Part shown: positions 22,386 through 31,891 of the stretch, piece by piece
How the letters are laid out: the number at the start of each line of letters is the position of its first letter
Position numbering within the stretch: position 1 is the stretch's first letter
Origin: Phialophora verrucosa
Taxonomy: Eukaryota > Ascomycota > Eurotiomycetes > Chaetothyriales > Herpotrichiellaceae
Assembly: GCA_002099365.1 (NCBI GenBank)
Contig: MSED01000015.1
Span: 3,100,001-3,164,000 of the forward strand
Direction: 5' to 3'
DNA: 64,000 nucleotides
Translations under genes and position numbers: made by a program
The notes under the pieces: model-generated
What the model saw: the letters and a program-made list of their open reading frames with translations, nothing else
Told to the model about the DNA's origin: nothing
The model's database searches: none

Positions 22386-23437
22386 ATGGCGATTGCTTAC
22401 GAAAACGGACACGCTGCCTTCTCGATCCCGACGGTGGACTTGAAAGCATATCTCGCGGACCCCAATTCTACAGAAGCGGAAGACATCGTCGCACAGATTC
22501 GCGAGGCTTGCACGACGAGTGGCTTCTTCCAGATCACCGGGCATGGCGTGCCAGAATCACTCCAGGACCGCGTCTTCGCTGCGGCAAAAGCCGTGTTTGC
22601 TCTTCCAGACGACGAAAAGCGGAAACTAAGCGGGAAGCCTGGACGCGGGTACGAGATCATCGGGACCCAGATACTGGAAGCTGGCAAGAAGCCAGATCTC
22701 AAAGAGGTACGTTGAATGACTTGAGATGAGATGCTTTTGATCTGGTCGGTTTGTTTGGTTGGTTGGTTCGTTCGCTATCGGGTGTGAACCAGCAATTGAC
22801 AGCATCCAAGGGATATTTTGTTGGGCGTGAGATCCCAGGCAACAAGCCACCATACCGGCCGTTTCAAGAAGCCAACATCTGGCCGCCCCAGATCCCGGAG
22901 GCTCAGTTCCGACAGCCGCTCATCGAATACCACCGTGCTCTGTCCGATCTGTCGTTCCACCTGATGCGCATACTAGCTCGGGGCCTCCGGGACTTCGACA
23001 CCACCGTCTTCGAGGGATTCTGCCGGGATCCCATCGCGGCGGTCCGGCTTCTTCATTACCCGCCGCACCCGGACGTCGAGGATGCCACGCTGGTCGGCGC
23101 GGGCGCTCACACCGACTTTGGGGCCATCACGCTGTTGCTCCAGGATGACCACTCCGGGTTGCAGGTGCTCAACCAGTTCACGAAGGAGTGGATCGACGTT
23201 CCGCCGAGGGAACACGCCTATGTCGTCAATGTAGGGGACATGCTGGAGGCGTGGACGAGCGGGGCGTACAAGAGCAACGTCCACAGGGTGATCAACACGT
23301 CCGGCACCGATAGGTATTCGGTCCCGTTCTTCCTGGATGGAAACGCGGACTGTGTCATCAGGCCTTTGGACGGGTCGCGCGGCAAGACATTCACGGTAGA
23401 GGAGCATATGCTGTCGAGGTATGCTGCGACTTACTGA
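22386..23437 (+). CDS. 2-oxoglutarate/Fe(II)-dependent dioxygenase (DIOX_N + 2OG-FeII_Oxy)
   Basis: Couples oxidation of 2-oxoglutarate to hydroxylation of an unknown small substrate, probably in the cytosol. Exon 1 is 22386-22706; the intron is GTACGT...; exon 2 starts at 22793 (CCAG) or 22811 (CCAAG), both in frame and differing by six codons; the end is 23437. The product is 321 or 315 residues. The N-terminal DIOX_N block shows FSIPTVDL and TSGFFQITGHGVPE. The catalytic set, numbered for 321 residues, is H213 and D215 (GAHTDFG), H271 (NVHRV) and R281 with S283 (DRYSVPFF) for 2-oxoglutarate. The family includes isopenicillin N synthase, GA20-oxidase-like enzymes and fungal thymine-7-hydroxylase. 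Beside a nucleobase permease and a deaminase, a base hydroxylase is my preferred reading, but sequence alone cannot name the substrate. Confidence 0.92.
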
Positions 23438-23659
23438 CGAAGTAGACGTACACGCGGAGGAGGCCGAGTGAGAGATTCAGACAATCAGATGGCGGGATGA
23501 TGAGATAGTTCCCGACATTCAAGGTTTAGACACCAAGACAAGATTTTGATATGAACAAGCACAGCAATTAATCTCTCCCAGGACTAGATGATAAGGTAGT
23601 ATGTGCGACGATAGTATAGCATAATACTATATGGTAAATACACCATGAGCCAGTCCTCG

Positions 23660-25291
23660 TCAACAATACTTCCTCTTACCGTTGGCTCGGACGTCAGCCT
23701 TGTTTCTCAACCGTCTAACCGTCTCCCTTGCGTCGCGCTTGATCCGCGCCTCATCACACGCCACCAGTTTGCTGCCGTCTACCAACACCTGCCCATCGAC
23801 CACCACCTTGTCGACATCGGCACCCGTGCACGAAAACACCACAGCAGTGACGGGGTCGAGACCGCCCTCGAGGATCTGCTCCGCGTCAAAGGGCGCGCAA
23901 TTGAGGCCTTGCACACCTAGGACGACAAAGTCCGCCATCTTCCCGACCTCGAGGCTTCCGACCTCGTCTTCCAGGCCGAGCGCCGTCGCCCCGCCGATGG
24001 TCGCCATCGCAAGCACGTCCTCCGCCGCCATGGCCCTCGCGTCCCGTCGTTGGCCCCTGTGCAGCAGCGCCGCGAGCCGCATCTCCTGGATCATGTCGTA
24101 CGTGTTGGCGCAGGGCGCCCCGTCGGTGCCCAAACTGACCGTGATCCCCGCGCGCATCATCTCCGGGACCGCCGCGATGCCCGAGCCCAGCTTACAGTTG
24201 GAGCTTGGGTTGTGGGCCACCGCGGCGCCTGTTCGTGCGAGGATGGGCAGGTCCGTGGACAGATCCAGATTGACCATGTGGGCTAGGACTGTTCTGCGTG
24301 TCTTTGTCTTTGGCCTTGGCCCTGGCCCTGGCCCTTCTTGTCCCCCAGCGGAGGAGATGAGGTTCGTGCGCTCGCAGAACTGCGCCGCGCTGCAGCTGTA
24401 GGCGTCCCCGTAGATGGACCGGTCGTCGGGCGCCTCGGCGCAGTGCATCGTCAGATTGATCCCGTGGGTTGCGCACGCGTCGCCGATGGCCTTGTGCGCC
24501 TCTTCGGGGGAGCCGCGCGGCGTGGCCGCTGCCATCCAGACGTGCAATCGTCCGCCTTGGGTGCCGTGGTATTTCTGGTGAGCCGAGATGGCCGCCCCGA
24601 CGAACATGCGCGAGATGTCCCGATCTCGCGCGTCGACCATGCCGGTGGCATTGTTCGTCTCCTCGCCCTTTACCAATTTGGCCTGGAAGTAGTATGTAAG
24701 TATGTATGTATGTACGAAAAGTGTCCGTGTGATGGGTGAACAACGACGGGCACACTGATCCGTGCCGATCGATTGGGAGCTACGACTTCGAGCCCACGCC
24801 CCTCCAGGACTTCTGAAGATACGTACCAAACACGCTCTGATTCCCATCTCGTCCACTGCCCGCATCACATTCTCAAACCCACTCCGGTGAGTAAGCATTG
24901 CCTCGAGGAAACACGTCGTCCCGCTACGGAGCATCTCCGCGATCGTCAGCCTTGCGGCCACGTACCCGTCGTCGGCGTCGTAGTGCGCCTCCAGCGGCCA
25001 GATGGCGTCGCACAGCCACGCGTGCAGGGCAAGGTCCTCGGCGAGGCCGCGCAACAAGGACTGCGCGAGGTGGGCGTGCGTGTTGATCAAGCCCGGGATG
25101 ATGATCTGTCCGGTACAGTCGAAGATCTGGGCGTCTCGGGGCGTTGTCGGGTGTTGGAGCAGTGTCGCGGTCTTGTCGAGCGCGGTGATTCGGTTGCCTT
25201 GGACGAGGAGCGCGCCGTCCAGCCAGATGGTGCGCGAGGGGTCGACGGTGACGATTGTCGCGTGGATGAAGAGCTGGGTTCTGTTCTTCAT
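23660..25291 (-). CDS. ATZ/TRZ-like amidohydrolase (MtaD/TrzN/SsnA-type deaminase)
   Basis: A metal-dependent hydrolase or deaminase acting on amino or chloro groups of heterocycles (guanine, 8-oxoguanine, methylthioadenosine and triazine enzymes belong here). Exons are 25291-24827 and 24682-23660. The 144 nt intron is a multiple of three without a stop, so it can be misread as coding; it is marked by GTACGT and CTTCCAG and carries a TATG repeat. The product has 495 residues. Metal and active-site marks: NTHAHLAQ; LEAHYDADDGY and MLRSGTTCF; TMHCAEAPDD; VLAHMVNL; NPSSNCKLGSG; and GTDGAPCANTYDMIQEMR. A Gly/Pro/Lys-rich insert encoded by a GGGCCA repeat sits just before the VLAHM block. It is divergent from the NAT permease, which supports a shared pathway for a purine, pyrimidine or related base. 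Confidence 0.9.
   Translation of the reverse strand: MKNRTQLFIHATIVTVDPSRTIWLDGALLVQGNRITALDKTATLLQHPTTPRDAQIFDCTGQIIIPGLINTHAHLAQSLLRGLAEDLALHAWLCDAIWPLEAHYDADDGYVAARLTIAEMLRSGTTCFLEAMLTHRSGFENVMRAVDEMGIRACLVRIFRSPGGAWARSRSSQSIGTDQCARRCSPITRTLFVHTYILTYYFQAKLVKGEETNNATGMVDARDRDISRMFVGAAISAHQKYHGTQGGRLHVWMAAATPRGSPEEAHKAIGDACATHGINLTMHCAEAPDDRSIYGDAYSCSAAQFCERTNLISSAGGQEGPGPGPRPKTKTRRTVLAHMVNLDLSTDLPILARTGAAVAHNPSSNCKLGSGIAAVPEMMRAGITVSLGTDGAPCANTYDMIQEMRLAALLHRGQRRDARAMAAEDVLAMATIGGATALGLEDEVGSLEVGKMADFVVLGVQGLNCAPFDAEQILEGGLDPVTAVVFSCTGADVDKVVVDGQVLVDGSKLVACDEARIKRDARETVRRLRNKADVRANGKRKYC
24693..24714. repeat. TATG/TAAG microsatellite inside the amidohydrolase intron
   Basis: About five copies of TATG (one TAAG) within the single intron, next to the acceptor side. 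Probably neutral slippage. Confidence 0.7.
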
Positions 25292-26083
25292 CGTGTTGTT
25301 GTTGTTGCCCTTGCCCTTGCCCTTGCGACTCGTGTGGTATGGCGTGGACTGTATATTATGCTGTAGGGACTTGATTACTTGCTGTAGGCACGCGGATGAG
25401 ATTGAACAGATACAGTAGCAACTACCTATAGACCATTAGATCGCATGTGAAATGGGACGAGATCGGACAGAGAGCTTGAATCCAATATGTACGAAAACTG
25501 GGGCGTGTGTCTCTCTGGTCGCATCTCCGACCACGGCTGGAAGGACTACATCCTGGCTGGTTGACTTGATTATCCACGTGGAGCAGAGGCCATAAGAAGT
25601 AGAGACTGGGAGAAAACAAAGTACAGTCAGTATTCGAGGCGGGATCGATAAAGTCGTTATCCTGTCGGGTCAGTCAACGGCCTCGATTGGCTGCAGTTGG
25701 TACGACGCTTTCTGCCACTCCTCAATAAAGCCAGTTATCTACCGGTATCCATTACTCTTCCCACCCGGCTGGTACGTTGCGTACGAGAGTCGATTTGCAG
25801 CTGCGTCCGCTATCAAGATTCGCAATGATATGATAGACTGCGATGTGAATGTTAATGCCCACGAGCTGATGCAAGAAGAGCACATAGATAGGGTACCAAC
25901 TATCAACCATGCAGGCAGTGCAATATATCTATAACTATAACTATAACCGCGGGTCCCTTCCTCTGTTTCACGAATCGCGAACAGAGCAAGAACAGGGAGT
26001 GAGGAGTCTCCGTCCAGTCAGTCCTGAAGCTGTTCAACTTACTTGACCTCGCCTGGATCTCGACTCCAGCCGTGACAGCGACA
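25292..26083. promoter_or_regulatory. divergent promoter, amidohydrolase / NAT permease, with GATA-factor sites
   Basis: 792 bp between head-to-head genes. At least six HGATAR sites, counting both strands, are present: 25646-25651, 25735-25740, 25810-25815, 25831-25836, 25886-25891 and 25900-25905, against roughly two to three expected by chance. AreA/NIT2-type GATA factors drive purine-permease genes in fungi under nitrogen limitation, so nitrogen control is a reasonable inference. A CCCTTG repeat lies at about 25309-25325 in the amidohydrolase leader and three ACTATA units lie at about 25927-25947. Confidence 0.5.
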
Positions 26084-27935
26084 ATGAACACGCCTCACCA
26101 GGAAGATTCAGTCTCCAAACCCATGGACGACAAGACGATGGTCACGGAAAGTTCGGTGACTTCATCGTACGAACAACAACCCACCCAAGGCACCGCTGCG
26201 AAACTCGGCTTCCACGACAGGATCAGCCAGGTGGCGACGTATCTCATGGCCAAGGAATCGTGGTTCGGCGACTACGACTACTGGTATCTCGTCACGCCGA
26301 ACGTGCCGCCGTTCAACCGCAAGTACAAGGACAAGGCCATACCGTTCTATGGCCTCCACGACCAGGTGCCGATTTTCTTGACCATCGTCCTCGGCTTGCA
26401 GCACGCTTTGACTATGATCGGATCGATTGTGTCGCCACCTTTGGCCATCGCTTCTGGGGCATTCAACCTGCAGCCCGCACAGGTGTCGTACCTGGTTGCC
26501 GCGTCGTTCATCACAACCGGCATTGCGACCGCCATCCAAGTCACCCGTGTGCATATACGAGGCACGCCTTTCTTCATCGGCACAGGCCTCCTGTCCGTCG
26601 TGGGTCCCACGTTCGACATTATCCCCATCGCATTCTCCTACACCAGCTTGCGGTACAACAACGGGACATGCCCCGTAGCCGACGACGGAACACAGCTGCC
26701 GTGCCCTGATGCATGGGGTGCCATCATCGGCACTATGCTTTGCACGGTTCTGATCCAGATCCTGATGTCCATGGTGCCACCTCGACTGCTCAACAAGATC
26801 TTTCCGAAGATCGTGACGGGCTCATTGCTGCTGCTTGTCGGTGTGTATCTCATTGGCAATGGCATGCAGAACTGGGGTGGCTCAGTCAATTGCAACGGCG
26901 GCGATGGCTTCTATGCCCTGTGTCCCAACGTTGCAGCGCCAAAACCGCTTCCGTGGGCTCATCCCAAACTGATTGGCCTCGGATTCAGCGTCTTCGTCAC
27001 AATTGTGTTCGTCGAGCAGTTTGGTTCGCCGCTGATGAAGTCCGCAGCTGTTTTGATCGGCCTTGCTGTTGGGTGTGCCATTTCTGGGGCAACCGGGTAC
27101 TGGTCGCGTGAGAACATCGACTCTGCGCCCGTCGTGACCTTCCTTTGGGTCCACACATTCAGGCTCTCCGTCGATGGAGCCTTGGTCCTCCCATTGCTCA
27201 TCATGTTCATTTGTGAAGGCGTCAGTTGCATGCCCGATATTCTTGCCACAGCTGAGATTTCGGGAGTCGAGGTCGAGGGTACACAGTTCAACAGTCGCAT
27301 ACAAGGTGGTATACTCTGTGATGGCCTGGGTAGCTTGATCAGCGCCCTGGGAACTGGGTTGCCCATGGTTTCCCAAGCGGGCAATAACGGGACGATCGTC
27401 TTAACTGGCTGTGCGGTAGGTGACTTCCTGATCATGCCTCCGTTCTGCGAACTGACGAAACCCCTAGTCGCGGCGAGCTGGGTGGGCGGCATCAGTATTC
27501 CTAATCCTCATGGGCTTCTTTGCCAAGTTCGGTGCCGTCTTCAGCGCGATGCCCCCGAGCGTCCTGGGAGGCATGCAAGTTTTCCTGTACAGTACGATTG
27601 CTGTTGCGGGTATTCGTGTGCTTGGTCTGATCCAGTTCACGCGACGCAACCGCTTCATCCTCACGGTCGCCCTTGGAATAGGCTTCATCGATATCGTGGC
27701 GCCGACATGGTTCGACCAGATCCTCGACTATAGCGGTTCCAACGTCCATCTCCAGGGGTTCGAGCAAGGAATCAATCTGATTGTCAAAACGCCCTTCATC
27801 ATTGCCGCTGTGGTCGGCGTGTTCCTCAACCTAGTGCTACCGAATGATCGGAGTGAGATGGACAACATGATGTTCGGCACAGACTCCAAGGGGCGGCCGA
27901 CCAGTCTTCCGCACTCAGAGGGACGAGACCGCTGA
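26084..27935 (+). CDS. NAT/NCS2 nucleobase permease (UapA-like) with altered signature motif
   Basis: A plasma-membrane H+ symporter of the nucleobase-ascorbate family. Exons are 26084-27415 and 27468-27935; the 52 nt intron (GTAGGT...CCCTAG, phase 0) is needed to keep the family frame (GCA|SRRAGW...FLILMGFFAKF), giving 599 residues. Conserved marks are the QH motif of span 1 (GLQHALTMIGSIVSPPLAI), the N-terminal WYLVTPNVPPF region and TRRNRFIL near the C-terminus. The NAT signature reads AGNNGTIVLTG (residues 432-442). The first position, Q408 in UapA and [Q/E/P] in the family, is G433, and the last is G. In the span-8 block, E378 and D385 are seven residues apart instead of four. The fold is secure; the substrate is probably a base other than uric acid or xanthine. 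Confidence 0.92.
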
Positions 27936-28096
27936 GGGACGGTGGTGCAGAACTTGCCAGGTGCTGTATCTTGCAGACGTTGAGCGGGACAACCTGCGAG
28001 CTATTGACGATCTCTTCTGGTACCTTCTTTTCAGAACGTCTCCGTACCTTACCAAAACTCGCGATCTCAAGGCATCCCAGTTTCGTCGTGAGTCGC

Positions 28097-29725
28097 TCAA
28101 GTCACTTGCTCGCTTGATAGCAGCTCACACGCTTCATCCCAGAAAGCGTGACAGGGGCCAGTCAGCTCATACTCGAAGGGCAAGAACTGCAGTGAAAGGG
28201 ATTTGACGTGTAGCCAAGAGCTTTTCGTCGCTGGTGTCGACGAGTCTCGTAGTAACGTGGCGAAATCTCGAAGACGATCCGTTTGATAGGCCGCAAGCCC
28301 ACCCATTACTGTTGCCCAGAGGAGGAAATCAGAATGAGTCTGGTAGCATTGTTGGAGACCACACTCTTTCAACGCCCGGAAGAGAAGCTCTGTAGCTTTG
28401 TCCTGAAAACCGCCAACCACTGGCAGTGTCCACCCGAGTTCGGCCAGGAAGATAATGGTAGTAAGCCGTGCAGCCTCGAAGAGACACTCGGTCCTTCGAT
28501 CAAGGGCCAGGGCCGCATGCTGTAAAGAGCGGCGGGTGTGAACCGCGATCATAAGATCCGGAGTTTTTCGAGGGTTGCGGAGACTAAACGAGTACGTCTC
28601 CAGAAGTACTCGCGTTTGGCAAATGATGCGGCGCAACCGGAAGCCATCCTCATAGTCGTCCAGAAACTGAAATCCGTCTTTCTGGTTCGCGAAACGGGAC
28701 CATGTAACCTCATCCCATGTTTCCTGCATTGATTTTGAAAGTGCTGGGCCAGAAAACAGAGATTCGAATTGCGGCCTGTGTAGAGACATAAGACTCTGGA
28801 ATGTGTCGATCATTGATATGATGTTATTCAGACCGTGGAGCTCAAGCTTAGCCAAGCCTCCTCTCTGACCGACAAGTGTCCGCAACGCTCGCAAATGGGT
28901 TTGGTCAAATTGCACATTTGAGTAGAACTCATTATCTCTGTACAATGGAGCCGTAAACCGCGGGCGCTTCAGGGGATTCACAGAGCCATGGATGGCCAAG
29001 AGGGCTATAGTCAGCAACATTTCGTCTGTAGGTGCTCCGTCAGCCTGCTGTACTGCTTCTCGAAGGTGAACCAGCGCTTGCTGTTTAGCTTGGAGCTGGA
29101 GCAAATGGTCGGCTGGCGTGGCATTCCTGAAGTAGGATCGATAACACGCGCCAGCATAAATGATGGCGAAGAGCGTGTGAGGCGAAGACGTCGAGGTAGT
29201 GAACGCGGCTTCACGCACCTTCTTGACCGCATGCTGGTTGGTACCCAAGGCAAATGCGGGCCACTGATGGGTTAATGCTGCAAGCCCGGATTAGTGATGG
29301 TTTCAGTAGCAGTAATTGTCCATACCATCGTGAAGCACGCTCTGGAACTCTTTTGAGAGGTTTACATCGCCTAGGATCTCGAAAGAGCCTAAAAGATTGG
29401 TGCCAATTACTGTGACAGGAGAAGGGAATCTCTCGAGGTCGTAACTGAAATTACTGCTCATCGCCGGAGGAGCATTTCGCGTGAGGCTCCATGAGGCATC
29501 GGTACGCACGTCGGAATCTTGTCCAGGCGAGTGTGAGCAAATGACGGCCGATTCAGAGTTGATCTTGTCGCGCAGGTTCTTCTTGTGCTCTCTGTGTCTC
29601 CTGTGGCCAGCCAAAGCTGTATGTTGATGTCGCAGTGCAGACTGGAGCCGCTCCTCGGACCGATTCTTCGTGCCCTTGGCGGTCCACGGCAAGAATGTCA
29701 GCTGTATCGCCTGTTCTGAAACCAT
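28097..29725 (-). CDS. fungal regulator-like protein without a zinc finger (Fungal_trans_2 type)
   Basis: Exons are 29725-29326 and 29277-28097; the 48 nt intron is GTATGG...TTGCAG with an ACTAAT branch site, phase 1, and gives 526 residues. The N-terminus has no Cys cluster; it is a basic stretch (ALRHQHTALAGHRRHREHKK) typical of a large Pezizomycotina family starting with a short beta segment and an HXXRR-like region. The rest is helical and resembles Fungal_trans_2 domains (DNEFYSNVQFDQTHLRALRTLVGQRGGL, GFRLRRIICQTRVLLETYSFSL). It is convergent with the permease (162 bp between stops), so it could belong to the same cluster, but no shared promoter shows this. DNA binding is uncertain. Confidence 0.8.
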
Positions 29726-30077
29726 CGAGCTGGCACACTGTGCAGCACAAGAAAAGAGGCTTGAAGGGCAGCAGATCAGTTCTGGAAAATGACGCGCCAA
29801 GCTGGTCGGTCAGGATACGGTAGGTTACTCGTTACTCCTCTATTTGTGCCACAGTTTAGCCAGGAGTGCTTCGCGCGCGGGGGGTGCGTACAGGATGTTA
29901 CAGTACAGTGTTCAATAGAGCTGAAAACAGACCAGCATAAACCCCAGCAGCGATCACTCCTCCTGTGAAACCACCAGCTCTTAATTACAAAATACCAATG
30001 CAGATGTCGCCCTTGATTTCCGCAATCACACGAATATCCGCCTTCAACGCCAACCTCACATGCACCTTCAAGCTCCC
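29726..30077. other. short intergenic stretch
   Basis: 352 bp upstream of the zinc-finger-less regulator and downstream of the 60-residue gene; no coding signal. Confidence 0.4.
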
Positions 30078-30317
30078 TCACATGTTCTCGACATCCCTCT
30101 TTGAGAATCCCTCGGGCATATAATCTGGGGTGCTGTTCGCGTTGACTCCTGCCGCGTCCTTAGAGGGTCCCTTTTGGACTTCGCCCTGGTTGCGGCCACC
30201 CGGAGCATGGTCGAATGTGGCGTCGCTGGTCTCTTCCCTGTGTGCATGATATCAGAAAGTTGACGGAGACAAGTCCAACAATGTCACAATATACCTGTGT
30301 CCGGTTTCGTCCGCCAT
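30078..30317 (-). CDS. spliced 60-residue protein, function unknown
   Basis: Not visible as one frame. Exon 1 is 30317-30295 (ATG plus seven codons and two bases), the intron is 30294-30238 (57 nt, GTATAT...CACACAG) and exon 2 is 30237-30078. Joining them gives a 60-residue protein that begins MADETGHREETSDATFDHAP, contains GGRNQGEVQKGP and ends KRDVENM. It is hydrophilic, without Cys, membrane span or signal peptide, and looks disordered. Start context, clean splice sites and unbroken frame support a real gene. I recall no named family. A chance product is possible, but the joined composition is protein-like. Confidence 0.62.
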
Positions 30318-31267
30318 GGTCCTTAGAACTCTTCGCTGCAATTTGTCTAGGCCGCCTTTTCGAGTTTGTTGCTGGAGATACCGAGTTTCTGTGCCCTGTT
30401 AGGCTATCACTGTGGTATCTTGTTCAGTGATCTTGAAGTGTCCCACTAACTCTCGAATCGGCCAAACGGTGTCAGATTCGAGATGATTCAATGTCGCCTT
30501 CGATCCTTCTCGCTAAGTCTGATTCCAATGTGACTATAGATAGGTGGATTCTAGAGCATACAGGAAGACAAGGTATTCTGGAAGTGCATTATCCATATAT
30601 CAGACCCGCGTGTACCTGCACTCTTTAGGCGTCGGATGTCATAAGAAGCGTCATCGTCAAGCTTCGGTTTTACAAGCACATTTTAATCAATCGGCAATAC
30701 ATGTGAGCAGGTTTTGTCGTGTCCACCCTCCAACATGGAGGCGTGCAGGGTTGTCCTTGGACAGGAGCCTGGACGTGCCGACCCCGTTCGGCTCAACACT
30801 GGTACCCAATTGCCCATCCATGCAGGAACCCAGTTTGCCTTCATACATCCCTGTACCCTGTTACGGACTGCAGAGTAACGAGTAGAGTTGGAAATGGCGG
30901 GCTAGCATTGCGTCACGAAGATAAAAGTTGTGGTGTTGGTGCTGTCCCCGCATATCGTCGCGTCGTGGCACCGGACATGAGATCCCGAGACGCGATGCCA
31001 ACTTTTCCGGGTCGACACCAACTCGACACCGGTTATATGCTGGGGATCAGTTATGGTAGGACGGGTCAATAACAGAGCAAACAAGATGCGAATATGCGAT
31101 CACGAGTATTCCGATCTGAAAGAACCGAAACCAGAGGGAACCTTGGGTGTTTGATGTAAACGATTGGCAGTACTTTAATACCACTTTCGCCAAGCGAGCC
31201 AGACCAGCTCACATCGAATTACCACACAAGTCAAGAGCTCCCCTTGGTTATATCCCCTTCGCCGGCG
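30318..31267. other. intergenic, ~950 bp, nothing recognised
   Basis: Promoter region of two divergent small genes. No domain-bearing frame, RNA gene or repeat could be supported. Confidence 0.45.
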
Positions 31268-31891
31268 ATGGTGCTCTCTTTTGTCACTCTTGCAGCCACC
31301 GTGCCTCTGCTCGCAACTAGTGCGATTCAGCTGCAAGAGCAATCACAAGGCAAACAAGAAGGAACCGAGCTTCAGCTGAAGACGGAGAAGTGCCACCTCA
31401 ACGGGCGAGCGACAGGGAGGATGAGCGCCAAGCGACAAGAGCAATTCAAGGACATGAAGGTTGTCCTGCAAGATGGATATCTGCAGCTGGAGCCAAAAGC
31501 TGCAAGTCGGAAGCACCCGTTCACCGGCTATCTGCTACCATTCCCAGAGAAGTCGTACGACGGCCTCGTCAGCACGATCGACGCTGACAATATGCTCAAT
31601 TGGATCTTCATCAACAAAGATAGCTATCGATTGCAGTACGGGGTTCGTGCGGAGGCTCAGGCTCAATGGACCGGTCCGATGAGACTGGTTGGCGGTGAAA
31701 ATGAGTGGCGGGTGGCCTTTGATGGTTGGGAGGGATTTGTTGCGGTCCAAGAGGACGAAGAATGCTGGAACTTGTATTTCGACAAAGATGACAATGGATT
31801 GGCGGACAAGGTAAAACATCGGGCTGTCGTTGAGATTGAACTAGTCCGAAGTGCAATAGAAGAGAACAACAAAGGAGATGGCGCCGGTTAG
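31268..31891 (+). CDS. small conserved fungal protein with N-terminal signal peptide
   Basis: An intronless 207-residue protein. The first ~18 residues (MVLSFVTLAATVPLLATS) look like a signal peptide. The body carries blocks I associate with a fungal-only family: FTGYLLPFPEKSYDGLVSTI, MLNWIFINKDSYRLQYG and EWRVAFDGWEGFVAV, then WNLYFDKDDNGLADKV. Single Cys residues near 37 and 167 could pair. There is no enzymatic motif. Role unknown; secretion is inferred only from the leader. The ATG at 31268 is the first in the frame. Confidence 0.75.
   Translation: MVLSFVTLAATVPLLATSAIQLQEQSQGKQEGTELQLKTEKCHLNGRATGRMSAKRQEQFKDMKVVLQDGYLQLEPKAASRKHPFTGYLLPFPEKSYDGLVSTIDADNMLNWIFINKDSYRLQYGVRAEAQAQWTGPMRLVGGENEWRVAFDGWEGFVAVQEDEECWNLYFDKDDNGLADKVKHRAVVEIELVRSAIEENNKGDGAG

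Noticed and set aside
24683..24826. 48-residue insertion in the amidohydrolase
   Set aside because: Canonical splice sites and loss of family similarity show it is an intron that happens to be open and a multiple of three.
27416..27533. Reading the permease as frameshifted or truncated
   Set aside because: A 52 nt intron with good donor, CTGAC branch and TAG acceptor restores the exact family frame, so no frameshift is needed.
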